Assembly: GCA_900539345.1 (NCBI GenBank) | Contig: UQBS01000008.1 | Span: 6,748 to 70,747 of the forward strand | Reading direction: 5' to 3' | Source: an uncultured Coriobacteriaceae bacterium | Lineage (GTDB): Bacteria > Actinomycetota > Coriobacteriia > Coriobacteriales > UMGS124 | Length of the DNA stretch: 64,000 nucleotides | Shown: positions 1 to 9,382 of the stretch, piece by piece | How positions within the stretch are numbered: the stretch's first letter is position 1 | How the letters are laid out: the number at the start of each line of letters is the position of its first letter | Program-made: the position numbers and the translations under genes | Notes under the pieces: model-generated | Told to the model about the DNA's origin: nothing | The model's database searches: none | The model's input: only the letters and a program-made list of their open reading frames with translations

Positions 1-265
1 TTGCACGTACGACACGCTTTTTGGGGACCTGCGAGACGGGATTGTCCTCCCCTGCTTCGCCCTCTGTGGCTGGCGCAACCTGCTTTACGAGGCCCTTTTT
101 GGTGAGCTTGTCGGCGACTGCCTGCGTGAGCCAGTCGTCCATGATGGTTGTGCGGTTCTCCACGGTGCGATGGGACTTGTCCGGATCGAGTTCGTCGGCC
201 ACTTTGATAACCGTTGGCTTCGAGACACCCGTGGTTTTGACGATATCGCTGTAGGTGGCCTGCAC
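1..265 (-). CDS. Small HTH DNA-binding protein, 3' end off the window
   Basis: Reading frame open from a GTG at 265 to the left edge (88 codons seen, no stop in the window). The start is chosen because GAAAGGA lies about 8 nt upstream and the product begins VQATYSDIVKTTGVSKPTV, a good helix-turn-helix (TYSDIVKTTGVSKPTVIKVADEL, residues 4-26). A charged, Lys/Arg-rich tail follows (VPKKRVVRA at the edge). The gene is transcribed leftward, away from the 620-bp tract packed with ACGT sites, whose first copies lie within its own promoter. A DNA-binding protein that recognises those sites is therefore an attractive inference. The HTH is loosely like those of plasmid KfrA-type or partition-associated proteins, but I do not recognise the family with certainty. 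It could equally be a chromosomal regulator. Confidence 0.6.
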   Translation of the reverse strand, partial: MQATYSDIVKTTGVSKPTVIKVADELDPDKSHRTVENRTTIMDDWLTQAVADKLTKKGLVKQVAPATEGEAGEDNPVSQVPKKRVVRA

Positions 266-297
266 GGGATGGTCCTTTCGAAGTTTGGAACTCTTCC

Positions 298-913
298 TTA
301 CGTAAAGCTAACGTTAATTGACGTGATTTTACAACTATATAAATCAGATGCAAGGCATATACCAGCATCTTTTCGAAACAGAAGGGCTTTCCTTAACGTG
401 ATTTTACGTATAAAAGCGTAAGTTTTCGTAAATTACGTCAATTACATTAATTCACGTTAACTAACGTAAAGGACCATAAAGCACTTTCAAAGGACTTAGT
501 TTACGTTAAATTGTCGTTTTCGTCAATATACGTTTATTTACGTTAAGCAGTTTACGCGCACGCGAAAAGAGACCGAGATCTCTTGAAGATTCTGACAGGC
601 GTTATTTACGCAACTTTCCGTTAAATGACGTTAAAATTTATGTTTACGTCAGTTATCGTTAAGTAACGTCAAGGCGCGTAAGCTAACGTAAAGTGGCGTT
701 AAGTTATAAAAGCAGCAGGTAAATAGGCATATTTTGAACTAGTAAGATTGTAAGTAAGGGAGCAAACACGTAAATTGGAGCCTGGTGTCGTCAAACACGT
801 AAACCTGTTTACGACAATTGGCAAAGGCTTTCAGGCGCGTATCGACCCCCGAGGAGCACTTGCCGAATAGTCATTCAGTAAAAAAGAACGTAAAGTCATA
901 CGTAAACAAACGT
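298..913. repeat. AT-rich non-coding tract with 20 ACGT-centred sites
   Basis: The 862 bases between the HTH gene start (265) and the helicase stop (1129) hold no credible gene. From 298 to 913 I counted 20 ACGT tetramers at 300, 311, 321, 396, 406, 435, 454, 464, 503, 530, 540, 628, 646, 666, 686, 768, 797, 888, 900 and 910. Most are embedded in TWACGTWAA-like contexts (ACGTAAA, ACGTTAA, ACGTCAA), with further near-matches such as GCGTAAG, TCGTTAAG and TTTACGC. About 2-3 would be expected by chance. Two copies at 320-332 and 396-407 share a longer ACGTGATTTTAC. The tract is much more AT-rich than its surroundings. The remainder, 914-1032, shows nothing recognisable. Confidence 0.8.
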
Positions 914-1032
914 AAAGAGACTACGACACAGTTTGAAACATCGCCGGAAGAATCGCATTGAAGCCGTTGAGGGTAAAGGACGCGGCTGTGTGCCAAGCCC
1001 AGGCGGTCTTGGTACGGCAGCAAGCGATAGGG

Positions 1033-1086
1033 GAGGGGCGCTCTCACACGAAGCCCCTACTCGGCCTTCGTGTGAGAGCGCCCCTC
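1033..1086. terminator. Perfect 21-bp inverted repeat after the helicase gene
   Basis: Arms 1033-1053 and 1066-1086 are perfectly complementary over 21 bp (core GCGCTCTCACACGAAG) around a 12-nt loop. It lies 43 bp downstream of the leftward helicase gene. There is no clear T-run, so it may be a rho-independent-like 3' stabiliser or a small mobile hairpin rather than a classical terminator. Confidence 0.55.
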
Positions 1087-1128
1087 GTTGGTTGGACCCC
1101 AGAGAGGTCTCCCTCTCCCTGAAGCCCC

Positions 1129-4100
1129 CTACTCTGCCTCGTGGTCGAGCAGCGCCAGTACGTCTTCCCTCGAGAGAGTCGTGGAACCCACGCCCTCGCC
1201 GCCCAGCACGCTTTCGGCCAGGTCGTGCTTGCGCTCCTGCATCTGCAGGATGCGCTCCTCGATTGTGTCCTGGCAGATGAGCTTGAATACGCTCACGGCT
1301 TGCGTCTGCCCGATGCGGTGTGCACGGTCGGTCGCCTGGTTCTGAGCCGACACGTTCCACCAAGGGTCGTAGTGGATGACGACGTCTGCAGCCGTGAGGT
1401 TGAGGCCCACGCCGCCTGCTTTCAGCGAGATGAGGAAGACCGGCACATCGCCTGTCTGGAAGGTGTCCACCAGCCTCGCGCGCTCTTCCTTGCTTGTGGC
1501 TCCCGTGAGCGTGAGCGAAGCGATCTTGGCTGCTGCCAGGCGTTCCTCGATGAGCGTGAGCATGCTCGTGAACTGCGAGAACAGCAAGACCTTGTGCCCG
1601 CCATCCACGGCGTTGCGCAGAAGCTCCATGCAGGTGTCGAGCTTGGCCGAAGCGCCTGCATACTCGTCGTAGAACAAGCGAGGGTCGCAGCAAATCTGGC
1701 GCAGCTTCGTGAGTTCGGCGAGAATCTTGAGCTTGTTTTCCTTAAACTCCTTGGGCGTGTTCTCGTGCTGCAGCTGAAGCGCCAGCCTGTCTTGGTTGGC
1801 CTTGTACAGCTTGTCCTGTTCGCCAGCCATGCGCGCATACACGACGCTCTCGTTTTTCTCTGGCAGGTCGGTCAGAACGTCGGCCTTGAGTCTGCGCAGG
1901 ATAAACGGGGCGACCATGCACTGCAGCCGATGCGTCGAGTCTCCCTCGCGGGCCTCTACGGGTCCGGCGAAACGCTTGGAGAACGAATCCATGCTGCCCA
2001 GGATGCCCGGCATGAGGAAGTCGAAGATGCTCCACAGCTCGATGAGGCGGTTCTCGATGGGCGTGCCCGTGAGCGCCAGCCGCGCGTCGGCCTGCAGGCA
2101 TTTCACTGCCTTGGCCACCTGGGTGCCGGGGTTCTTGATGTAATGGGCCTCGTCGAGCACCACGCGCGCAAAGTGAATGCCTGTATATGACTCAATATCG
2201 CGCTTGAGCAGGTCGTAGGACGTCACGAGCACGTCATGGGAGGTCGCGGCGCCAATCACGGCCGTCCGTGCAGCCTTGGTGCCAACCACGGCCGCGGCGT
2301 CGAGCTGCGGGGCGAAGCGGGCGAGCTCCGCCATCCAGTTGTACACGAGCGACGCGGGGCACACCACGAGGGAGGGGAGGGTGCTGCCTGCCTCTTTGCG
2401 CGCGAGAATATGGGTGATGACCTGCAGGGTCTTTCCCAAGCCCATGTCGTCGGCCAGGATGCCGCCGAAACCGAAGCGCTCCAGCGTCTCGAGCCAGCGA
2501 AAACCTTCTTCCTGGTAGGGGCGCAAAATCCCGTTCAGCGAGGCCGGCACGTCGAAATCCGCGTCTCCGAACGTGTCGAAGTCGCGCACGACTTCGCGAA
2601 ACGCCGCATTGCGCTCCAAACGCACCCCGGAGGCCTTTTTGAGCAGCGCGTCCACAAACAGTGTGCGGTTCGAGGGCAGACCCACACCGTCGCCCGCCAT
2701 CTGCACCGCGTCGATGCCCAGGCTCTCGGCGAGGGCGTTCACCTCGCGCAGGCTGTCGCCCAGCTTGACGATGTCGCCGCTGGACAGGCGCACAAACTTC
2801 TGCTTGCGCTTGTATGAGTCGAGGAAGAGCATCAGGTCGCGGGGCGACATGCCGCTTGCGTCTACCTGAAGGTCAAGAAGTCCGCTCTTGAGCGTCGCCT
2901 TGACGCGCACTTGTGGGCTGCCCTGCGCCTTGATGGCGCGCAGACGCTCGCTCACCATCACATCGCCCAGTTCTCCCAGCTCAGCCAGGCCGTCGGTGAG
3001 CAGGATATAGAGCAGCTCGTCGTCGCTTTCGTCAAAGCCGGGCACCTGGGCCCCGCCTGGGAAGTATTCCTCCACGATGTCTTGCACGTGATACTCGGCC
3101 ACAAGGTCGCGTGCGGGCTGGCCGGGACGCTGCGGCTCGTACAGGCTCGCCCGCCAGTCGTCATAGGCCACGGTTGCCTGGCAGGTCACCTCGCCATCCT
3201 CCATGCCCACCTTGAACGAGAATTCCGGCACGGGCGGGCAGAAGGAGTCGAGGGCCTCGGCCCCTTCAAGATGCGTGCAGCTGCGCAGGGTCGGCAGGAC
3301 CGTGCGGCAAAAGTCGCCCAAGTCGGTGGTGCCGATATGTAGGGTGCCGCGGGCGGGAAGCAGGCTCGAGAAGAGCCCGGCACTGGCCCGCGCGAACTCC
3401 TCACTGCAACGCCACGCGTGCGAATCGTCCACGATGTACATGCGCTCGTCGTCGGTCAGGCACTGCAAGTTCGAAGGAAGGCGCAGGTCAAAGCCGCCGT
3501 CACCGGCCGGGCGCACCTCGGCCTCGATGGTGGGGTTGCCGTGCAGCACCTCAACTTGACATACGAGGTCCCCTCCTTGCCCATAGCTGTACCCGAACCC
3601 AAACGCGATGCTCTCGCCTTGCATGAGGTCGAGCACGTCGATCGCGTCGACGGGGGAGAGGGGCAGCTCCTTGATGTCGGTGCCGCGTCCAGCCTGCATG
3701 TATTGCCAGCGCGAGCTGAAAAGCGCCTGCTGGGTGTCCACGATGCGCGTGATGAGGTCGAGCAGCTTGCAGGCCCGCTCGGTGAGGTTGGCGGGTAGGT
3801 AGGCGAGCGTGAGGTTTTTGCCATGGGTGACCTGGGCTCCTGTTTTCCAGGCATGCACGAGGTCGCCCATGTTCTTGACGACATAGGAGGCCTTGCCGTG
3901 CCGCACCTTGAGTCGCAGGCACAGCGTGCCGTCGAACCCATATGGGCTGCTCGGCGGGATGATGGAAACATCGAAATCAGCCGGTTCCAGGTTCAGCTCG
4001 GCCTCTTCGGTACCGTGCCTGTGCCGTGTGCGTGCCACCTCGTCTACACGCTGCTGGGTGAGGGTGCTGAGCAGGTTGGCAATCTGGGAGCTGGTGGGCA

Positions 4101-4500
4101 GCGCTCGCGGTGCGGCTGGCGTCTTCGAATGCGCGCCTCCGGCCGACCGGGTCGCCTGCGTCCCGTATGTACCAGGGCGGGGGAGGCCCGCAATCCCGAT
4201 TGCGTCGAGATAATACAGCACAAGTGCGATTTCATGCTTGCACATGCCGTCGTAGTTGCGGGCGGCCGGGCAGTCGCATGAGTAGGCAAGAACGGCTTGC
4301 TCGTCGAGGTCGAGCGAGACGCGCGTCTGGTAGGCCTGGCCGTACGATCCCTCAACCGTGCCGCTCACTATTACCGCGCCTTCGATGCTGCTTGGCGTCT
4401 CCTTGCAATCGAAAACGCCGCCGCTCAGCGCGAGATCGAGTCCTTTGCCGTATGTGCTGTCGAGCGCGGCTTCGATCTTGAGGCTCGTGATGAACGACAT
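1129..4500 (-). CDS. SWIM zinc-finger SNF2-family DEAD/DEAH-box helicase
   Basis: 1123 aa. ATP-dependent DNA translocase of the Swi2/Snf2 superfamily. The exact DNA transaction is unknown for the bacterial SWIM members. Start ATG at 4500 is preceded by AAGGAG at 7 nt; an in-frame extension to 4581 has no such site. A SWIM motif CxCx9CxH is at residues 75-89 (C75, C77, C87, H89). A long middle region of unknown fold follows, then the SNF2 ATPase with Walker A DDMGLGKT near residue 680 and DEAH box near 781. The C-terminal helicase lobe contains SLKAGGVGLNL and RAHRIGQ near 1061. Length and domain order are normal for the family. Monocistronic, with a strong inverted repeat downstream. The 355-bp gap upstream (4501-4855) holds only the terminator of the next gene. 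Confidence 0.93.
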   Translation of the reverse strand: MSFITSLKIEAALDSTYGKGLDLALSGGVFDCKETPSSIEGAVIVSGTVEGSYGQAYQTRVSLDLDEQAVLAYSCDCPAARNYDGMCKHEIALVLYYLDAIGIAGLPRPGTYGTQATRSAGGAHSKTPAAPRALPTSSQIANLLSTLTQQRVDEVARTRHRHGTEEAELNLEPADFDVSIIPPSSPYGFDGTLCLRLKVRHGKASYVVKNMGDLVHAWKTGAQVTHGKNLTLAYLPANLTERACKLLDLITRIVDTQQALFSSRWQYMQAGRGTDIKELPLSPVDAIDVLDLMQGESIAFGFGYSYGQGGDLVCQVEVLHGNPTIEAEVRPAGDGGFDLRLPSNLQCLTDDERMYIVDDSHAWRCSEEFARASAGLFSSLLPARGTLHIGTTDLGDFCRTVLPTLRSCTHLEGAEALDSFCPPVPEFSFKVGMEDGEVTCQATVAYDDWRASLYEPQRPGQPARDLVAEYHVQDIVEEYFPGGAQVPGFDESDDELLYILLTDGLAELGELGDVMVSERLRAIKAQGSPQVRVKATLKSGLLDLQVDASGMSPRDLMLFLDSYKRKQKFVRLSSGDIVKLGDSLREVNALAESLGIDAVQMAGDGVGLPSNRTLFVDALLKKASGVRLERNAAFREVVRDFDTFGDADFDVPASLNGILRPYQEEGFRWLETLERFGFGGILADDMGLGKTLQVITHILARKEAGSTLPSLVVCPASLVYNWMAELARFAPQLDAAAVVGTKAARTAVIGAATSHDVLVTSYDLLKRDIESYTGIHFARVVLDEAHYIKNPGTQVAKAVKCLQADARLALTGTPIENRLIELWSIFDFLMPGILGSMDSFSKRFAGPVEAREGDSTHRLQCMVAPFILRRLKADVLTDLPEKNESVVYARMAGEQDKLYKANQDRLALQLQHENTPKEFKENKLKILAELTKLRQICCDPRLFYDEYAGASAKLDTCMELLRNAVDGGHKVLLFSQFTSMLTLIEERLAAAKIASLTLTGATSKEERARLVDTFQTGDVPVFLISLKAGGVGLNLTAADVVIHYDPWWNVSAQNQATDRAHRIGQTQAVSVFKLICQDTIEERILQMQERKHDLAESVLGGEGVGSTTLSREDVLALLDHEAE

Positions 4501-4749
4501 ACGGCTCCTTGGGGACGATGGGCTGTCAAGCAGCGAGAACGGGCAAGACTCGTTCATTGTAGCGCACCCGCCACGAGGCAAGCTTTACGCAAATCGGGAA
4601 GATTTCCGCCAAATCTTTCCCAAATATAGGAAAGAAGTATGGTGGCGGTGGTTACGGGGGGCCTGTGCCCTTCCGTCGGCGTCGGATGCGTGAAGGCGGC
4701 GTTTGCCGGAGTTTCCCCTGGTGTCAGCGCCGGGTACTCCCTTGCAATC

Positions 4750-4793
4750 AAAAATCCGCCTCCACCTCCTGTTTTACCAAGAGATGGGGGCGG
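4750..4793 (-). terminator. Intrinsic terminator of the flavoprotein gene at 4856
   Basis: On the minus strand CCGCCCCCATCTC (4781-4793) pairs with GAGGTGGAGGCGG (4756-4768) with a single mismatch and one G-T pair, followed by a T-run (4750-4754). It lies 63 bp after the stop at 4856. Confidence 0.7.
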
Positions 4794-4855
4794 GTTTGGT
4801 AGGGGTTAGGCGGGGTCGACCATAACGTTCGGCCCACCTTTATCGCGTGCTTGCT

Positions 4856-6447
4856 TTACTTGCCCAGGTACTCGGCGGCCTGCATGGCGATGATGCGGCC
4901 GGAGTTGTTGGCCCAGGAGGCCTGCGAGCCGGGAGCCAGAGAGACGTCGTAGGAATCGCCGTACAGGCAGCCCGCGTCGGAGCCGCCGGCGTACAGGCCG
5001 GGGATGACCTCGTGGGCTTCGTTCTCAACCTCGCAGTTGGCGTTGATCATGATGCCGCCGCACGTGGTGTAGTAGCCGTCGCCGATCTGGCCGATGTAGA
5101 AGGGCGGCTCGTCCATCTTGCGCAGGTGCTCGGCGGCCTTGCCGAAGTCGGGGTCGTGGCCCTCGTCGCAATAGCTGTTGTACTGGTCGATGCAGGCCTG
5201 AGCGCTTCGGCGTCGAGACCCTCGGCCTCGGCCATTTCCTCGACGGTATCACACTTGAACACGGTGCCGCCGGCGATGAGGTCCTCGATCTGCTCGCGCA
5301 CGCCCACCATGGGGTTGCCGGGAGAGGTGAAGGAGAAGACCATGCCGTAGGGGCCCTCCTCCTCCCAGGTGGTCAGGTCCTTCTCGGTAAAGATGGTGAA
5401 GGTCTTGTCCTGGTTGCGCTGCGCCAGGCCGACGCCGGCGAAGTCGGAGATCCAGCGGTCCTCGTTGATCCAGCGCTCGCAGTCGCCGTTGATCCAGAGG
5501 GTAGGCTGCACGGAGGCGCAGTAATCCATGTGGGTCCACACGGCGCCGTCGAGGCACGGGCCGCACCACATCACGGTGCCCAGGCCCTCGGCCATGTAGG
5601 CGCCGGCGTCGCGGGCCATCTTGATGCCGTCGGCGTCGTTGCCGGGCACGCCCTGCGGCAAGATGAGCTCGTTGCGCGTCTCGGAGACGGCGTAGAGGAA
5701 GTCCTTGTTCTGGGGATAGCCGCCGGTGGCGCAGGCGACGCAGGGGGCGTTGACGCGCACGACGGTGCCGTCCTCGCGCTGGGCGAGCACGCCGGTGACC
5801 TTGCCGTCCTCAACGAGAATCTTCTTCACGGGAGTCGAGAGCTCGATCTGCACGCCGAGCTTCTCGGCGGCTGCGCGCATGCTGTCCTGGAACGTGGCGC
5901 CCGGGCCCTTCTCCAGGTCGCGCTCGTACACGTGCCAGCACTTCTGGCCGGCACCGATGGCGATGGCACCCTGGAAGCCTACGCCCAGGTCCTCGAGCCA
6001 CTGCACGGTCTCGGCGGTCTGGTTGAAGAAGCGCTGGTAGAGCTTGTGGTTGGGGATGAAGTGGTGGTAGACCATCGTGTTGGTGATGGCTTCCTCCACG
6101 GTGAGGGTGCAGCCGGACTCCTCGGTGTACTTGGTGCCCAGGGCGAAGAGGCCCTCGGTGCCGATGAAGGAGCCGCCTGTGACCTCGCGCTTCTCAAAGA
6201 CGATGGGGTTGAGGCCGAGCTGCTTGGCCTGGCAGGCGCACGCCATGCCCGTGCCGCCGGCGCCGATGATGGCGATGTCGCACTCAAGCTCTTCGGTGGG
6301 CTCGCCGACCTCGTCGAGGTCCCACACGCTGCTCGACTCGGCGATGACCTTGGCCTGGGCGGCCTCGGGGGCAAGTGCGCTTGCAACGGCTGCGGCCGTG
6401 CCTGCTGCTGCGGCGCTGGCGACAAAGTTGCGACGGGTCATTTCCAT
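4856..6447 (-). pseudogene. Tat-exported FAD-dependent reductase, one-base frameshift
   Basis: Flavoprotein of the fumarate reductase/succinate dehydrogenase flavoprotein-like family, about 530 aa when the frame is repaired. Start ATG 6447 has AAGGGGAG just upstream. Tat signal TRRNFVA at residues 4-10 with Ala-rich h-region; FAD Rossmann motif GAGGTG at 62-67; C-terminal FAD-contact region GLYAGGSDAG. The frame breaks near 5203: the coding strand reads ...GCGCTCAGGCCTGC where CTC CAG GCC TGC is expected, that is, one C is missing. Beyond it the other frame continues as ACIDQYNSYCDEGHDPDFG to the natural end at 4856. Total length 1592 nt plus one is 531 codons exactly. Either a recent pseudogene or a sequencing error. 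Divergent from the LysR gene at 6734. No FMN-binding domain; substrate unknown. Confidence 0.85.
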
Positions 6448-6628
6448 GGTTCTCCCCTTTCGTCCGGCTGCATAAACATGCACGCTGAACTGGTTGTATG
6501 CCGCTCCGCGTTCCCCTTTGGAAGCTTTGTGCGGCACAACTGCATCATGCCATCCGGTCCGTCCATCCGGCAATATTTTTGCCGCCAACCGCTTTTTGAG
6601 GGTCACAACCGTTTGAGTGAAACGAAAA

Positions 6629-6643
6629 GTTGAGGCCCTCAAC
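6629..6643. promoter_or_regulatory. Palindrome in the flavoprotein/LysR divergent region
   Basis: GTTGAGG-C-CCTCAAC is a perfect 15-bp inverted repeat about 90 bp before the LysR start at 6734. It is preceded by a repeated element AACCGCTTTTTGAG / AACCGTTTGAG (6589-6616). The position and LysR-box-like symmetry suggest an operator for the LysR protein controlling both genes. Confidence 0.4.
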
Positions 6644-6733
6644 CGGGCGAAGAATCCGCAGGTCGCGTACAATCGTGGGACCTTCCGGGGAGGGGAGGAG
6701 CCAACGCTGGCGTCGCTTGATGGGGGTTGCCGC

Positions 6734-7633
6734 TTGAACACTGAATACCTTCGTTACTTTGAGCTTGCCTACATGGAGGGCAACTTCTCGGCCGCTGCCC
6801 GCCGCGTGCCCGTGTCGCCGCAGGGCCTTACCAAGGCCATCCATACGCTCGAAAAGGACTTGGGCGTGCCCCTCTTCACCATCGACGACGCCACTGGGTC
6901 TCCCGTGCCCACCGAATACGCCCACGAGTTGTTCCAATATGCCCAGGTGTTCGACTCCAACACACACCTGTTGCAGTCTGCGTTCAACGCCATTCGCGGA
7001 GGCCAGCGCTCCACCATACGTCTTGCCTGCTCGCTGGGTGTGCTCGGCACGTTTGGCCCGGAGTTTCTCGAGCGCTTCTACGAGCGGCATCCCGACATCG
7101 ACTTCGAGTATTGGGAGGCGTCGGACGAGTCTGTCGTGCGCAACCTGCAAAAAGGGGAGTGCGGCCTGGCGCTGCTCGTGGGCCGGGTGCCCGAGGGCAT
7201 GCAGGCACGCGAGCTTTACCGGTGCCACGAGTACTTCTGGATCAACGAGGAGAGTCCCCTGGTCGGCCGCGACTCACTGGGTCTTGCCGACATCGCCGGC
7301 TACGACGTGGCCATCCCCGGTACGGGCTTCGATTGCTACCGCAGGCTCATGGAGGGGGCTGAGCAGGCAGGCGTGAGCCTGGGCCATGTGTACCAGATGA
7401 GCGAGATATTCCAGCTCTACGAGTTTGCGGCCAGCGGCCGCGGCGTGGGATTCTCGGTGGAACACCTGGTAAACCTACCTATTTTCTCCCGCGATCACTG
7501 GGCGGTGCCCGTTGTGCTCGAAGGCGCGCAGTGGGGCTTTTCCATCGTCTGCCTCGACACCCATGCGCTCGACGACGCCGAACAGGCGTTCTGGGCATAC
7601 TGCCAGGCGAGCGCGAAGGGCCTGGGGGAGTAG
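6734..7633 (+). CDS. LysR-family transcriptional regulator
   Basis: 299 aa from a TTG at 6734 with ATGGGGG about 8 nt upstream. This start gives the usual LysR N-terminus (LNTEYLRYFELAYMEGNFSAAAR). An upstream GTG at 6617 would add 39 residues of poor quality reaching into the operator region. The winged HTH is at residues 1-60 (SAAARRVPVSPQGLTKAIHTLEKDLGVPLF) and the periplasmic-binding-like effector domain is at about 90-295. It lies divergently from the frameshifted flavoprotein gene (286 bp apart), so it is probably that gene's activator and autoregulator. Its effector is unknown. If the flavoprotein is truly broken, the regulator may be an orphan. Confidence 0.88.
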   Translation: MNTEYLRYFELAYMEGNFSAAARRVPVSPQGLTKAIHTLEKDLGVPLFTIDDATGSPVPTEYAHELFQYAQVFDSNTHLLQSAFNAIRGGQRSTIRLACSLGVLGTFGPEFLERFYERHPDIDFEYWEASDESVVRNLQKGECGLALLVGRVPEGMQARELYRCHEYFWINEESPLVGRDSLGLADIAGYDVAIPGTGFDCYRRLMEGAEQAGVSLGHVYQMSEIFQLYEFAASGRGVGFSVEHLVNLPIFSRDHWAVPVVLEGAQWGFSIVCLDTHALDDAEQAFWAYCQASAKGLGE

Positions 7634-7801
7634 CGAGGCTGCGGGCGGGCTATATGGCCGCGCGTCCCGCTTGATGGCCTTCAGGTGGGCCGCATGTCCC
7701 AAAGTTGCTGGTAGGTCTTTTGCATCGGCGCTCTGTCGGGTAGATTGAACACGAAGGCCGAACACGCCGCCGCCCGACCGTGCCCGAAGATGGGAGAGAC
7801 C

Positions 7802-9190
7802 ATGGCTACGCCAACAACGCAGCTAATGCCGAATCTAGCAAATATGCGCGACATGCATACCCCGCCTGGCGTGACTGCCTGCGGCAATCGTACCCGTGCG
7901 GTTCTTTCGCTTGCACTTGCGACGCTTATCGGCTGCGGCACGCTTGCCTGTGGCGTGGCACCCCAGATGGCTCGCGCTGACGCCTCGCCGGCCGCGTATG
8001 CAACCGCAACTGCGGGCGAGTTTTCGGTTGGGGGCAGCGGGTCCTCCTCCTCGGTAGCCCCTGCTGCGTCGATCAGCCTCAACAAGGACTTCTTCACGCT
8101 CGAAGCTGGGCAGATTCGCACGCTCAAGCCCGAGGGCTACGTGGCTCCCGATTCCGGCATCCCAGCTACGACGATTGCCTGGGCCTCGTCGGACGAGACC
8201 GTAGCGCTTGTAGATGATGAAGGCCGCGTCCATGGCATCGGCATGGGAGGTGCGCTCATCACGGCGTCCCTTGTCACGGCCGATGGCTCCGTCGTGGCGT
8301 CGTGCGACTGCTACGTCACGGTCACCAACAACCTCACGGTGATTCACGACGCAAGCGAGGTGGACAAGCTTCAGAGTCCGCACTCCTACTTCGATGACAC
8401 GCGCGACGTGTGGGCCTTCGAGCACCCGGACGCCGTGGCTGTCACGTTGACGTTTGACGAGCGCAGCTCCGTTGAGGAGGAATTCGACCTCATCGAGGTG
8501 AGCGACGCCGCCGGTAAGGTCGTCGCCACCTACACCGGCACCCAGATGGCCGGCCAGACCCTGAGGGTCGAGGGTACCGCGGCTAAGATTCGCCTGGTCG
8601 CCGACGGAAGCAACATCGACTGGGGCTTTGCGCTGAGCGCCCTCAACGTTGAGTACGCGCCGGGTTCTCCTGCCGCGCAGTCCGGCACCACCCAGACCAC
8701 CGCTTCGGTGCCCACCCCTGCGCCTGCTCCGACCCCGGATCCTGCGCCCTCTGGCTGCACTCCCATGGACAGCTACGCGTTCAGCATGCCTGACGTGTAC
8801 GGCTGGGATGTCTACGGGGCTCAGGAGTATCTTGAGTCGCTCGGCATGACTGTGCAGGTAGATTGGCAGGCCGACGAGTGGGTGGGCTACGGCATCGTGT
8901 ACTACCAGAGCACCATGGCGGGCACGCTCGTGAACCCCGGTGACTACGTGCGCATCGTCGCCAGCACCGGCCAGCCCCAGACGTGGCTTCCCGACGTGCA
9001 GGGCATGAACTACGAGGACGCCATCCTGACGCTCTATGACGCCAGCTACACCAACGTGCGCTGCGTCTTCACCCCGCCCGAGAACCCCTACGACGCCGGC
9101 ATCGTGTGGTACATGGATCCCGGCGCATACTCCCCCGCCTACACCGACATGCTCATCGAGCTGTACGTCTACGACACGGTCAACGGGTAG
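7802..9190 (+). CDS. Exported protein with Big-like, CUB-like and two PASTA domains
   Basis: 462 aa. Start ATG 7802 chosen for GGGAGA 5 nt upstream; an upstream in-frame start at 7745 lacks one. Signal peptide: basic stretch followed by RAVLSLALATLIGCG, cleavage near ARADASP (residues 55-60). Then a bacterial Ig-like (Big) domain at about 78-175 (ending CYVTVTN), a CUB-like beta-sandwich at about 195-295 (DTRDVWAFEHPDAVAVTLTF ... LVADGSN), a Pro/Thr-rich linker, and two PASTA repeats (MPDVYGWDVYGAQEYLESLG from about 328; LPDVQGMNYEDAILTLYDAS from about 395). PASTA domains commonly bind peptidoglycan fragments, so a wall-associated extracellular role is inferred. No kinase, penicillin-binding or sortase motif is present. 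Followed by a terminator. Confidence 0.8.
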   Translation: MATPTTQLMPNLANMRDMHTPPGVTACGNRTRAVLSLALATLIGCGTLACGVAPQMARADASPAAYATATAGEFSVGGSGSSSSVAPAASISLNKDFFTLEAGQIRTLKPEGYVAPDSGIPATTIAWASSDETVALVDDEGRVHGIGMGGALITASLVTADGSVVASCDCYVTVTNNLTVIHDASEVDKLQSPHSYFDDTRDVWAFEHPDAVAVTLTFDERSSVEEEFDLIEVSDAAGKVVATYTGTQMAGQTLRVEGTAAKIRLVADGSNIDWGFALSALNVEYAPGSPAAQSGTTQTTASVPTPAPAPTPDPAPSGCTPMDSYAFSMPDVYGWDVYGAQEYLESLGMTVQVDWQADEWVGYGIVYYQSTMAGTLVNPGDYVRIVASTGQPQTWLPDVQGMNYEDAILTLYDASYTNVRCVFTPPENPYDAGIVWYMDPGAYSPAYTDMLIELYVYDTVNG

Positions 9191-9237
9191 AAGGTAGAGA
9201 AGACCCGCGAGAGCAGGCAAGAACGGCAAACAAGAGA

Positions 9238-9267
9238 GGCGGGCATTCAAGAGGGTGCTCGCCCTTT
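9238..9267 (+). terminator. Terminator of the PASTA-protein gene
   Basis: GGCGGGCA (9238-9245) pairs with TGCTCGCC (9256-9263) with one mismatch, followed by TTTT. 48 bp after the stop. Confidence 0.6.
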
Positions 9268-9382
9268 TGTGTGCATAGGGCGTCTTCCAATCCAGGGCCT
9301 TTTTGCTACCGAAACCTATCGCGCTTCGAGATGTATAGATGGACGCTGGGTTGTATTGCACGATACCGTGCGAGGAGCCTTG

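Noticed and set aside
298..913. CRISPR array interpretation of the ACGT-rich tract
   Set aside because: No constant-length repeats or spacers, the units are only 6-9 bp, irregularly spaced and on both strands, and no cas genes are nearby.
6617..6733. GTG start at 6617 for the LysR gene
   Set aside because: It would place 39 atypical residues before the conserved LysR N-terminus and run through the operator-like palindrome.
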